This document shows positions 28,393 to 36,442 of a stretch of DNA of 64,000 bases, in pieces. Below the pieces are notes generated by a model that worked only from the letters and a program-made list of their open reading frames with translations, had not been told where the DNA came from and made no database searches. Position 1 is the stretch's first letter, and each line of letters opens with the position of its first letter. Source of the DNA: Pseudomonadota bacterium (GTDB lineage Bacteria; Pseudomonadota; Alphaproteobacteria; Acetobacterales; Acetobacteraceae); assembly GCA_021798915.1 (NCBI GenBank), contig JAJZBM010000002.1, positions 1-64,000 on the forward strand, read 5' to 3'. Position numbers and translations under genes: made by a program.

Positions 28393-29117
28393 GATCCGGC
28401 CGGGTTTGCGCGCCGGCGGCGGGCAAAGGCGAGGCCGGCGAGGCTTGCGCCAAGCAGGCTGAGGGACGCCGGCTCCGGCACCGGATTGGTCTCGGAGAAT
28501 GAGAGGGTGTTATCCAAAAAAAACCCCGTACCGGTCGAAAGGGTGACGGCGGCCTGCAATGCATCGAGATTGGCGCCATTGCCGGTGATACTGCCGGCGA
28601 AGCTGCTGTCGACCGAGGAAAAAGAGAGCCCGCCATCGACCGGGGTATAGGTCACGCCGTTATCGGTGCTCGCCGAGAACGCCGCCGAAATCGCGCTGAG
28701 GGCGCCACCATTGGCGCCGGCGATCGTGCCGATGACCGGGCTGCCCCAGCCGGGCAGCGAAAGCCCGGTATCGCTGAGGGTAATGGTCAGGCTGCCGGCG
28801 CCAAAGCTATAGAAATAGCCGCCTGTCGTCGTCGTTAAAGAGAACCCCGGCAGGGCGGTTTGCGGCCCGATGGTGCCGGTTTCGGTCGAAAGCGTGCCCG
28901 AGAGAAAGAAATTATTGCCAGTGAAACCGAAATCATAAACGCCGGGCGTCGTGGTCGCGATCAGTCCGTTGCCCACGGTATCGGTGGCCGTAGCGGTCCT
29001 TCCGCCGGTATCCGCCTCGCTGAAGCTCAGGGTCAAAGCGGCCCGCGCCGGCGACGCCACGGCCAGAACCGCGGCGCCGACCAGCCATCCGAATTTCTTT
29101 CCGTGCATGAACGCCAT
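28380..29117 (-). CDS. PEP-CTERM surface protein B
   Basis: A 245-residue exported protein. Signal peptide about 1-26 (KKFGWLVGAAVLAVASPARA-A), a Gly/Ser/Thr-rich body, and a C-terminal tag VPEPASLSLLGASLAGLAFA then RRRR followed by a short tail PAGSSEN. ATG 29117 has GGAGG 8 nt upstream; the in-frame start further out (29198) does not. Its stop codon lies inside the activator motif of gene A. It has its own sigma-54 promoter with a leader of about 120 nt. The body has no recognisable domain. Confidence 0.88.
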   Translation of the reverse strand: MAFMHGKKFGWLVGAAVLAVASPARAALTLSFSEADTGGRTATATDTVGNGLIATTTPGVYDFGFTGNNFFLSGTLSTETGTIGPQTALPGFSLTTTTGGYFYSFGAGSLTITLSDTGLSLPGWGSPVIGTIAGANGGALSAISAAFSASTDNGVTYTPVDGGLSFSSVDSSFAGSITGNGANLDALQAAVTLSTGTGFFLDNTLSFSETNPVPEPASLSLLGASLAGLAFARRRRANPAGSSEN

Positions 29118-29247
29118 TTTCGCGCCCTCCGGCCATGCAACCGAAAAATCGCCTTGTGGCGTGACCCATGCCGCGGATGGCAAAGCTTTCCGCGGCAATC
29201 ACACCACGAAAGCGCGATTGCAGGAACATAGTCAGCGGAAATGACTA

Positions 29248-29264
29248 AGCAAAAATCGCGCCAG
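29248..29264 (-). promoter_or_regulatory. Sigma-54 promoter of PEP-CTERM gene B
   Basis: Minus strand CTGGCGCGATTTTTGCT matches YTGGCACGRNNNTTGCW at all but one position, with correct 10-nt GG-GC spacing. It is the best sigma-54 site in the window. Start of transcription is predicted near 29236. Confidence 0.82.
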
Positions 29265-29324
29265 AATAAAATGCCCGGCCTTTCCAATTCGTTAATATTA
29301 TGGTATCGATATAAAATCCAGAGG

Positions 29325-29340
29325 TGTCAAGTTTTCCGAC
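29325..29340 (-). promoter_or_regulatory. Candidate upstream activator site for PEP-CTERM gene B
   Basis: TGTCAAGTTTTCCGAC. The gap to the edge of the promoter at 29248-29264 is 60 nt, identical to gene A. It lies 16 bases past the stop of the GNAT gene. Roughly palindromic ends (TGTC...GAC) suit a dimeric activator. Confidence 0.7.
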
Positions 29341-29356
29341 GGTTTCCGCCGGCGCA

Positions 29357-30403
29357 TCAACGTCCCAGCCAGCCACCCATCACCACCCAGTGCATCGGCC
29401 GCGCCGCGTCGGCGAGGCTGGTTTTGTAGCGCGCCGCGCCGGCCAAAAAATCATAGCGCGTCGCCCCCAAGGTGGCGTAATGCTCGATCGCCAGATGATG
29501 CGCGGTGAGGCCCGGTTTTTCATGCGGCCCGGCAGCGACGAAGTCGAATCCGCTCTGATAGCTGGCAACCGCGCCGCGCCAGAGGAAATTATAGAGATAG
29601 CCGAGCACCGTCCCGCCCGCCGAGACGCGCAGCAGGTCGATCTCGCCGCGTGGATGCCCGCGCGCGATCAGCTCTCGATGAAAGCGCAGAAAACACGGAT
29701 TGGCGAAGGCGCCGGGCTTGCCGCGCCCGGTCCAGCTCCGCTGATGCAGGACGGCGAGCGCGTCGAGAAACGCCGCGGCCTCGGCGGCATCGGCGGCGCG
29801 TCGCACGGTCAAATCCCCCCGCGCCGCATAACTCCGCGCCGAGCGCCGCAATTGATAGCGGGTATTGGCGCTGCGCCCGGCGAGAAATCCGCCCCCGGCC
29901 GCCCGCGTCTTGGCGAGATCGACGAAAGGCGCGGTCCGCGTCTCGCGTGCGTAGCCGCCGCGCCGCGCCGCCGCCGCGAGATGCCTTGCGTCCACCCCGC
30001 TCAAAATCACCCGCTGCCCGCCGAGCGCCGCGAGGCCAGCGGCGATCACCGTGCCGTCATCGGCGACGTCGCGCGCCAGCAGCAGCCCGTTTTCCTCAAC
30101 GAAGATCGCATCCCAGGCCGGATTGCCGCTCTCTCCGAGGAACCATCGCGCCCCCCCCCACCAGGCGCGGCGGCGATTGAAGAGGCCGAGCGCGATCTCC
30201 CGCCCATCCGCCGTCACGCGGAGCAGCCACGGGTCAGGAAACCGTGCCGCGGCGAGGCAGCCGATCCAGGTCCAGCTTTGAAAGAACGATCCCGCCGCTG
30301 TCGCCTCGAACGCCCGCCATCGCGCCCCGAGCGCGGCGAAATCACTGACCGGATCCCGCCAGGATTCCAACCTGTGCGGGTTCGTCGCCGGATCTTCCGT
30401 CAT
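29357..30403 (-). CDS. CelD/BcsL-type GNAT acetyltransferase
   Basis: About 348 residues, with the double-GNAT layout of acetyltransferases linked to cellulose and exopolysaccharide synthesis (CelD/BcsL, FemAB-like). Typical features are FFQSWTWIGCLAA near the start, RYQLRRSARSYAARGDLTVRRA in the middle, FHRELIARGHPRGEIDLL, and the C-terminal YLYNFLWRGAVASYQSGFD and HHLAIEHYATLGATRYDFLAG. Such genes often sit near exosortase/EPS loci. ATG 30403 is chosen because the sequence upstream is not conserved-looking; in-frame starts exist up to 30514. The acceptor sugar or lipid is unknown. Confidence 0.82.
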   Translation of the reverse strand: MTEDPATNPHRLESWRDPVSDFAALGARWRAFEATAAGSFFQSWTWIGCLAAARFPDPWLLRVTADGREIALGLFNRRRAWWGGARWFLGESGNPAWDAIFVEENGLLLARDVADDGTVIAAGLAALGGQRVILSGVDARHLAAAARRGGYARETRTAPFVDLAKTRAAGGGFLAGRSANTRYQLRRSARSYAARGDLTVRRAADAAEAAAFLDALAVLHQRSWTGRGKPGAFANPCFLRFHRELIARGHPRGEIDLLRVSAGGTVLGYLYNFLWRGAVASYQSGFDFVAAGPHEKPGLTAHHLAIEHYATLGATRYDFLAGAARYKTSLADAARPMHWVVMGGWLGR

Positions 30404-30494
30404 CGGGTGCAACCTGGGATATTTCCTCACGGGATGAAGTTTACAGTTAAAATTCTTGTCATTCGGTTGTTTTGTAATCATACAAACCTGTGCC

Positions 30495-31202
30495 ATGAGC
30501 TGCATATTGAGCATTGATTCGCAAGGCGCGAGAGAACGGCGTCACGTTTCGCGCCGCGCGCTCGCCCTTTTGGCGCTCGCCCTCTTGGCGCTCGCCAGCT
30601 CGGTGGCGCCGCTGCGGGCAGCACCCATCGCCAGTTTCAATACCGGGCTCGCCGCCGATCAGAATTTTCTCTGGGGCCCCTCCGATGGCGGCTGGCTCTA
30701 CAAACCGGCCACGAGTTACGGCCTCGCCGGGATCGCCACCAGCTTCGCGGTGTTCGGCACGGCGCCGCATGATGTCGTCGTCGGGCTCTATGACGCGCTG
30801 CCTTCCGTCGGCGGCCATCTGCTCGGCAGTTTTTCGCTGGCCACCAATACCGGCCAAGGCGTCTGGGTGAGCGGCGATTTCGCCGCCGCCATCGCCTTGA
30901 CCGCCGGCAAGACGTATTTCCTCGACTTCTCTCATCTCGATGCCTTGAACATCGCAGCCCCCCCGGCCGGCGCCGGGCCGGTGAGCTTCAACCCCGCCGG
31001 CACCGCGCTCTCGCCGTTTTATTTCGATCAGTTGACCGCGACCCCGGGGATGGACCCCAACCTCGATATCTTCAGCGAGCCGCTGCTGCAATTCCTGCCC
31101 GCAACGACGTCCAACGCCGAGGGGGTTCCCGAGCCGGCGCCGCTGGCCATGCTCGCGAGCGGGCTTCTGATCCTTGCCCGGTTTCGTCGCCGGGCCGTGT
31201 GA
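30495..31202 (+). CDS. PEP-CTERM protein C
   Basis: About 235 residues. A basic stretch (GARERRHVSRR) leads into a hydrophobic signal (ALALLALALLALASSVAPLRA-A). The body (FLWGPSDGGWLYKPA, VVVGLYDALPSVGGHLLGSF) looks like a beta-sandwich, and the protein ends VPEPAPLAMLASGLLILARF-RRR, a PEP-CTERM tag. The start is uncertain: ATG 30495 gives a long pre-signal region and a TTG lies a few codons later. It is divergent from the GNAT gene. No sigma-54 site or activator motif lies upstream, unlike genes A and B. A dispersed palindrome follows the stop. Confidence 0.8.
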   Translation: MSCILSIDSQGARERRHVSRRALALLALALLALASSVAPLRAAPIASFNTGLAADQNFLWGPSDGGWLYKPATSYGLAGIATSFAVFGTAPHDVVVGLYDALPSVGGHLLGSFSLATNTGQGVWVSGDFAAAIALTAGKTYFLDFSHLDALNIAAPPAGAGPVSFNPAGTALSPFYFDQLTATPGMDPNLDIFSEPLLQFLPATTSNAEGVPEPAPLAMLASGLLILARFRRRAV

Positions 31203-31217
31203 TAGAGAAAAAAAATC

Positions 31218-31255
31218 GTTCTTTTTTGAAAAAAAGAACCAAAAAACTTTTATCC
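31218..31255 (+). repeat. Dispersed palindrome, copy 2
   Basis: GTTCTTTTTT/AAAAAAGAAC with the tail CCAAAAAACTTTTATCC, 16 bases after the stop of PEP-CTERM gene C. Same orientation and placement as copies 1 and 3. A terminator role is plausible. Confidence 0.85.
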
Positions 31256-31274
31256 GTTCAGGGTGGAGGCGTGG

Positions 31275-31679
31275 CTATTCCTGCGCCGGGGCGCCGAGGA
31301 CGGCGTCCTCATGGCGGATGATGCGGCGGGCGAGGCGGAGCGCCTGATAGCAATCATCGGCCTCGGCGGCGAGCATGGCGCGATCGAGAATTTCGCGGGC
31401 GAGCTGCGAGGTGGTGGCCTCCTTGAACGCCTCGATCAACTGTTTCGCCTCGGCGAGCCCCTGCCGGCGTTCCTCCTCGGTGCCGATATAGGCGGTCTGC
31501 AAGGCGAAATAGACGCGCCGCGCTGGGGAATTGGCCTCGTTCGGCGCCATGATCTGCTTGCCGAACAGAAAACGCGCGCGCGCCGCAAGCTCGATGCGGG
31601 TTTTGTTGCGAAAGCGGATCGCGGCACCGTTGACGATCATCATCTCGCCTTGCCGCAATTCCAGAATCAGGTTCGACAT
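31275..31679 (-). CDS. flbT: Flagellar biosynthesis regulator FlbT
   Basis: A 134-residue FlbT homologue. In Caulobacter FlbT binds the fliC-type flagellin mRNA leader and promotes its decay, linking flagellin synthesis to hook-basal-body assembly. LELRQGEMMIVNGAAI, GKQIMAPNEANSPARRVYFALQ and the C-terminal YQALRLARRIIRHED match the family block by block. No flaF, flagellin or other flagellar gene is in the window, so it is detached from its usual cluster. It follows the Hint-domain gene by 75 nt on the same strand, which may be chance. Confidence 0.87.
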   Translation of the reverse strand: MSNLILELRQGEMMIVNGAAIRFRNKTRIELAARARFLFGKQIMAPNEANSPARRVYFALQTAYIGTEEERRQGLAEAKQLIEAFKEATTSQLAREILDRAMLAAEADDCYQALRLARRIIRHEDAVLGAPAQE

Positions 31680-31754
31680 GCGCCGTTCTGCGGCCTCCCG
31701 GTTGACGCCGACGGAAGGCTTGGAAATCTGCGCCGATACCCGCCTATTTTGCGG

Positions 31755-34349
31755 TCATCCGCGCAGCCAAACCGCCCGGCCCGGCCTTGCCCGCGCCCCG
31801 TTCTGGAACGTGGTTGCGCCATCATTACCGGGATCGCTTAATCTCTGATGAACGCGGCGCGCCGGCGGCGGGCGAAAACCCGGCTCGGCGTCGAGGACGA
31901 CGAGATCCAAAACCGAGGGTCGCGGCCGCGCCGGCAGCGACAGCCGGCCAGCGCCGTTGGTCCAGCGCCAGAGCCGCGCGCCATCCCATTCCGGCGCATG
32001 AAACCCCGCCCCGAGCGCCGGGCCGTCGAGCGGCACCGGCCGCGCATCGAGGACAATGGCGCCGAGCCGCACACCGAGCCGTCGGAAATCGAGCCGCGCT
32101 GGCACCGTGCCGCCCGGCACTCCGCTCCGGGAGAGGATTTCGACGGACTCGCTGCCGCCCATCCGCGCGCTCGGCGGCAATAGGAAGCGATGCAGCGTCC
32201 CGTGCGTCGCCGCTGGGCGCAAGATCGCCTGGCCAAAGCGAAGATGAAGATCGGCGCCGGTCTCGCGCCGCCAGCCGAGGATTTCGGCGCGGGCGATAAG
32301 GCGCCGCCGTATCCGGGCCACCGCTTCGCCGCCGAGGCAAAGCGGCGCGCAGGCATTTTCCCAGCCGGTGAGCGGGGTGAAATCCGGATAGAGGGTCGTG
32401 AGCACCCCGCCATTGGCGAAGTCACCGCGGTTGCCGGTGTCGAGATAGCTCTCCACCGTCAGCCCCTCGGCGAGCAGGATGTCGTGCCGGGGCAGTTCGA
32501 CATGGAAGTAAGACGCCCGCGCCGCATCCTCCTGGACGATCGTCGCGCCATTGAGCAGGCATTTCACCGGCACCAGCCGATGGCGATGCGCCGCCCCCGG
32601 CCCGGCGGCGAAGGCGATGGCGTGGTCCGGCGAGAGGCGGAGATCGCGCCGCGGGATGCCAGGGGCGAACGCGCCGGCAAGGATGCGGACCGGCTGCACC
32701 AGCTCCGGCCGGAGATGGCGGCGGCAATCGACGCGGCGCTGGCCGATCCAGATGATCGGCGCCAGCCCCCCCGAGACCGTCCGCACCCGCATGCCGGGGC
32801 GGAGATCCTCGACCGCGACCTCGCCCCTCGCGGTCGCGATGCGGGTGCCGGCGAGGAAACAGGCCAGCGGCGGGTCCTGGGCGACGGCCAGCACCGGCGC
32901 CTGCCCGGGCGGGTCGATCTCGATCCAGCCTTGGCCGCCGACCGCGCCGAGATTTGGCGCCGGCGCATCAGCGGGCAAAACCAGATCGAGCGTCGCGCCG
33001 GGATCGACGATCAGGCTGCCGTCATTGGCGAAAGCGTCGGTGGTGACGGTGAGGGTGCCGGCGGCGACGATCAGAGTGCCGTCATTGACGACATCGCCGG
33101 CGGTGATCCGGCTGTTTCCGGTCGCGGTCGCGGTCTCGTCGGCGCCGAGGGTCAGCGTGCCGCCCGCCGGCCCGTCCAGCGCGCCGCCGGCGAGGCTGAG
33201 CGCCGACGGGGTGAGCGTCTCGCTATCGAGGAGTTGCAGAGTATCGGCGCCGATCGCGAGCGAGCCGCCGGTGACGACGAGCCCCTGCGCGATGGCGAGC
33301 GTCACCGGGGCGCCGGCGCCGAGCGTCGGCAAAGCGAGCGTGCCGATATAGGTGACGCCGTCGAACGTCCCGCCCTGGACGATGAGATCGCCGTGATTGG
33401 CGATGGTGCCGCGGGCGATGGTGCCGGTGAGATCGGTGGTGCTGCCGGCATCGAGCGCGAGCGTGCCGCCGGCGAGCGAAACGGTGCCGCCGATTTGCAG
33501 CCTCCCGGCCTGGTTCTCGAAGGCGCCGAGGCCGAGCGGCACCGTCCCGGAGGTCAGCGCCAGCGTCGCTCCGCTCGCGATCAGGACGCTGCCGGTATTC
33601 TCGACGCCGCCGGTGGTGGTGAGGGCGAAGTTGCCGCCGAGCGCGATCTCACCCGCATTGGTGAAATCCTGAAAATTGCCGACCACCTGCCCGGCGGTCA
33701 CGTCGATCGTGCCGTCATTGACGAAATCGGCGCGGCCATCGGGGTTGATGCTCGCCGTGCCGGGGGTCGCGAAGACCAGCGCGCCGTCATTCACCATCGC
33801 CCCGCTCAGGGCGTCACCACTGCCATCGGCGGTGATCTGTCCGTCAAGGGTGAGCGTGCCGGCGCCGGCGACCAGCGTCGCCTGATCGCCGAGGGTGAGG
33901 GCGACGCCGGTGAGGCGCGCGCTCGTCTCCGTCTCGATCACCGCGAAACGGGCGGTGATCGCGCCGCCGCTGGCGCTGAGATCGCCGCCGAGAGCGAGCA
34001 CCGCCGGGGTGATGACGGTGGTCGCCGGAATTCCGGGGAGCGCGCCGGCGAAACCGCTGGCGAGGGTCGTCTCGCCGCCGGCCAGCGCCAGGGTGCCGGC
34101 GGCGAGATCGAGCCCGCCGGTGACCGCGAGGGTGACCCCGGCGAACGGGGCGGCAGGTGCGACGAGAAGGGTCGCGCCGCTATCGGCGAGGGTGAGATCG
34201 GCCAGCGTCGCGGATTGCTGCACGGCGACGACATAGTCGCCGGGGAGACCGATGATCGCATCGGTTGTGGAACCGGGCACGGATTCGGGGGACCAGTTGG
34301 TCCCGACCGTCCATACCCCACCCGATGGGTTGTTCCACGCAGAGGTCAT
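31755..34349 (-). CDS. Large Hint-domain protein with repetitive beta passenger
   Basis: 864 residues in two parts. Residues about 1-490 are a repetitive, Gly/Ala/Thr-rich run of short strands (units such as GGTLALAGG, NDGTLIV, VNDGALVF), reading as a beta-helix like autotransporter passengers. Residues about 495-650 are a Hint_2 domain: Cys497 in CFLAGTRIATARGEVAVEDL, RPGMRVRT, the SPDHAIAF block and VKCLLNGATIV. Hint domains self-cleave at the Cys. A roughly 200-residue C-terminal region follows. There is no classical signal peptide; the start MTSAWNNPSGGVW resembles other Hint_2 proteins of Acetobacteraceae, which may use type I export. Role unknown. Confidence 0.85.
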   Translation of the reverse strand: MTSAWNNPSGGVWTVGTNWSPESVPGSTTDAIIGLPGDYVVAVQQSATLADLTLADSGATLLVAPAAPFAGVTLAVTGGLDLAAGTLALAGGETTLASGFAGALPGIPATTVITPAVLALGGDLSASGGAITARFAVIETETSARLTGVALTLGDQATLVAGAGTLTLDGQITADGSGDALSGAMVNDGALVFATPGTASINPDGRADFVNDGTIDVTAGQVVGNFQDFTNAGEIALGGNFALTTTGGVENTGSVLIASGATLALTSGTVPLGLGAFENQAGRLQIGGTVSLAGGTLALDAGSTTDLTGTIARGTIANHGDLIVQGGTFDGVTYIGTLALPTLGAGAPVTLAIAQGLVVTGGSLAIGADTLQLLDSETLTPSALSLAGGALDGPAGGTLTLGADETATATGNSRITAGDVVNDGTLIVAAGTLTVTTDAFANDGSLIVDPGATLDLVLPADAPAPNLGAVGGQGWIEIDPPGQAPVLAVAQDPPLACFLAGTRIATARGEVAVEDLRPGMRVRTVSGGLAPIIWIGQRRVDCRRHLRPELVQPVRILAGAFAPGIPRRDLRLSPDHAIAFAAGPGAAHRHRLVPVKCLLNGATIVQEDAARASYFHVELPRHDILLAEGLTVESYLDTGNRGDFANGGVLTTLYPDFTPLTGWENACAPLCLGGEAVARIRRRLIARAEILGWRRETGADLHLRFGQAILRPAATHGTLHRFLLPPSARMGGSESVEILSRSGVPGGTVPARLDFRRLGVRLGAIVLDARPVPLDGPALGAGFHAPEWDGARLWRWTNGAGRLSLPARPRPSVLDLVVLDAEPGFRPPPARRVHQRLSDPGNDGATTFQNGARARPGRAVWLRG

Positions 34350-34400
34350 GTAACCCGCGGTTTTAAAAGAGATAGAAATCTCGTAAAAAGAGACTTACAT

Positions 34401-34444
34401 CGGCCGAAAGATAATTTCTAGTTAATTTTGCGCCCTTTCGGCCG
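34401..34444. promoter_or_regulatory. Perfect inverted repeat between divergent genes
   Basis: CGGCCGAAAG (34401-34410) and CTTTCGGCCG (34435-34444) with a 24-nt AT-rich spacer, 52 bases upstream of the Hint gene start and 145 upstream of the hydrolase start. The location suggests an operator or cruciform; no regulator is known. Confidence 0.5.
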
Positions 34445-34588
34445 AATGTTCGAGAAAAATTAATCATCGCCCTGAAGGGCCATCCACCTCTCCGCCTCCC
34501 ATCTCTCCGCGTCATGCCCCTTGGCCGGACGTGTTGTTTGGCGCGATATTTCTCCGCGCTCGGCTCTCCTCCCCGCCAAGGCACCGCG

Positions 34589-35524
34589 ATGTTCTGTCCC
34601 TGCTGTCCGCCCCGCCTGACCCGCCGCCGGCTGCTGGCGAGCGCCGCCCTGCTGGCGACGGCCGGCGCTGCGCCGGATTTTCCGATGCAGGAGGTTGCGC
34701 CCGGGGTGTTCGTCCGCCGCGGCGAGGATGCCGATGCCTCGGCGGAAAACGCCGACGCCATCGCCAATATCGGCTTCGTGATCGGGCGCGATGCGGTCGC
34801 GGTGATCGATCCCGGCGGCAGCGGCGCCGATGGCCTGCGTTTGCGCGCCGCCATTCGTGCCCGGACCGCGCGGCCGATCCGCTATGTGATCGAAACCCAT
34901 ATCCATCTCGACCATATTTTCGGCGCCAGTGCTTTCGCCGCCGACCACCCCTCGGTGATCGGCCATGTCCGGCTGCCGGCGGCGCTGGCGGCGCGGCAGG
35001 ATTTCTATCGCCGCCGCCTCGTCGATTTGCTCGGCCCGGAGGCGGCCGGCACGGCGCTGGCGCCGACCCAGCTCGTCACCGACCGGCAGGTGATCGATCT
35101 CGGCGGCCGTGTCCTCGAGATCACCGCCCATGCTCCGGCCCATACCGACACCGACCTCACCGTGTTCGATACCGCGACCGGCACGCTCTGGGCCGCCGAT
35201 CTGCTGTTCGTCGGGCGCATCCCGGTGCTGGATGGCAGCCTCACCGGCTGGCAGGCCGCACTCGCCACACTCAAGCGGCGGGCGGCGGCGCGCGCCGTGC
35301 CGGGGCATGGGCCGGTCTCCGTCCCCTGGCCGGCGGCGGCGGCGGATGAGGAACGCTACCTCGCGACCCTTGCGCGGGACGTTCGCGCGCTTATCCTCAA
35401 AGGGGTCGATATCGACGCGGCGAGCCGCCTCGCGGGGCAAGACGAGCGCGGCCAGTGGCGGCTATTCGACGATTATAATGGCCGCAACGTGCTCGAAGCC
35501 TATAAGGAATTGGAATGGGAATAG
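34589..35524 (+). CDS. Quinoprotein relay system zinc metallohydrolase (type 2)
   Basis: About 311 residues, metallo-beta-lactamase fold. The motif ETHIHLDHIFGA gives H104, H106, D108 and H109, with a further metal His in HAPAHTDTDLT and in AVPGHGPVS. A twin-arginine-like leader RLTRRRLLASAALLATAGA points to periplasmic export. The family (SoxH-related, described as quinoprotein relay hydrolase 2) is found next to SoxYZ-like carriers and PQQ-type dehydrogenases, as here with the following gene. ATG 34589 follows AAGG; a longer start at 34514 is possible but lies before the leader. The true substrate is not known. Confidence 0.82.
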   Translation: MFCPCCPPRLTRRRLLASAALLATAGAAPDFPMQEVAPGVFVRRGEDADASAENADAIANIGFVIGRDAVAVIDPGGSGADGLRLRAAIRARTARPIRYVIETHIHLDHIFGASAFAADHPSVIGHVRLPAALAARQDFYRRRLVDLLGPEAAGTALAPTQLVTDRQVIDLGGRVLEITAHAPAHTDTDLTVFDTATGTLWAADLLFVGRIPVLDGSLTGWQAALATLKRRAAARAVPGHGPVSVPWPAAAADEERYLATLARDVRALILKGVDIDAASRLAGQDERGQWRLFDDYNGRNVLEAYKELEWE

Positions 35525-35569
35525 GCGCGGTCATGAGCCGCCCCCGATTGTGAGAGGAAACGCAACGCC

Positions 35570-36367
35570 ATGAAATCCCTGCTGCTGGCTCTGGGTCTGG
35601 TTCTGTTCGCGTCTCTGCCGGCGCGAGCCGCCGAGGATGAGGCGGCGCGGGCGGCGCGATGGGACAATCTCCGCCATGTCGTGTTCGGCGACCGCGTGCT
35701 CCATGATGGCAGTGGCGTGATCGCGCTCGAAGCCCCGACGCGGGCGATGGATGCGGCGTTGGTGCCGGTCTCGATCACGCTGAGCGGCGCTCAAACGGTC
35801 AAAGCAGTCTATCTGATGGTGGACGGCAACCCATCCCCGCTTGCCGGCACCTTCCATTTCGGCCCGGCGATCGACCCCCATCTCCTGAAAACCCGTGTCC
35901 GCGTCGAGCAATATACGCTGATGCACGCCGTCGCCGAGACCACCGATGGCACGTTGTTCGTCGCCGAACGCTTCGTCAAGGCGGCCGGCGGCTGCTCGGC
36001 GCCGGCGGGCAGCGATCAGGATCTGGCGCTCAAGCAGATCGGGCGGATGAAACTCACGCTCACCGGCGACCCCGTCCCTGGCCAGCCGGAACTTGCCGAA
36101 CTGCTGATCCGCCATCCCAATAATAACGGCATGCAGATGGACCAGCTCACCCGGAATTATATCCCGGCGCGCTACATCCAAACCATCCATGTCACCTATA
36201 ATGACCGGCTGGTTTTCGATTTCGACGCCGACATCTCCTTGAGCGAGGATCCGGCGCTGACCTTCGCCTTCATCCCCGATGGCCCCGGCCAATTGCACGT
36301 GAAAGTGGAGGATACGAAGAAGGCGGTGTTCACCCGTAGCTTCGATGTCGCCGCTGGACGAAGCTAA
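35570..36367 (+). CDS. Quinoprotein dehydrogenase-associated SoxYZ-like carrier
   Basis: 265 residues with a signal peptide (KSLLLALGLVLFASLPARA-A, cleavage about 20). The first half is SoxY-like and ends in VKAAGGCSAPAG, where Cys142 should be the carrier thiol; the second half is SoxZ-like (RHPNNNGMQMD, then FDFDADISLSEDPALTFAF). This fused form accompanies quinoprotein dehydrogenases and the hydrolase just upstream (45-nt gap). No PQQ dehydrogenase is in the window, so the partner enzyme lies elsewhere. The link to lanthanide/methanol-type metabolism is inferred from family context. Confidence 0.85.
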   Translation: MKSLLLALGLVLFASLPARAAEDEAARAARWDNLRHVVFGDRVLHDGSGVIALEAPTRAMDAALVPVSITLSGAQTVKAVYLMVDGNPSPLAGTFHFGPAIDPHLLKTRVRVEQYTLMHAVAETTDGTLFVAERFVKAAGGCSAPAGSDQDLALKQIGRMKLTLTGDPVPGQPELAELLIRHPNNNGMQMDQLTRNYIPARYIQTIHVTYNDRLVFDFDADISLSEDPALTFAFIPDGPGQLHVKVEDTKKAVFTRSFDVAAGRS

Positions 36368-36442
36368 AAGCGGCCAAAAAAACCTGCCGATCGCCTCTCT
36401 CCTCGTGTAACATCACGAAAATTGCCGAAGGGGAGAGAGACG

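Noticed and set aside
32190-34421. 743-residue plus-strand open frame opposite the Hint gene
   Set aside because: Composition (E, R, G, A repeats) is that of a shadow frame; the minus strand carries recognisable Hint motifs.
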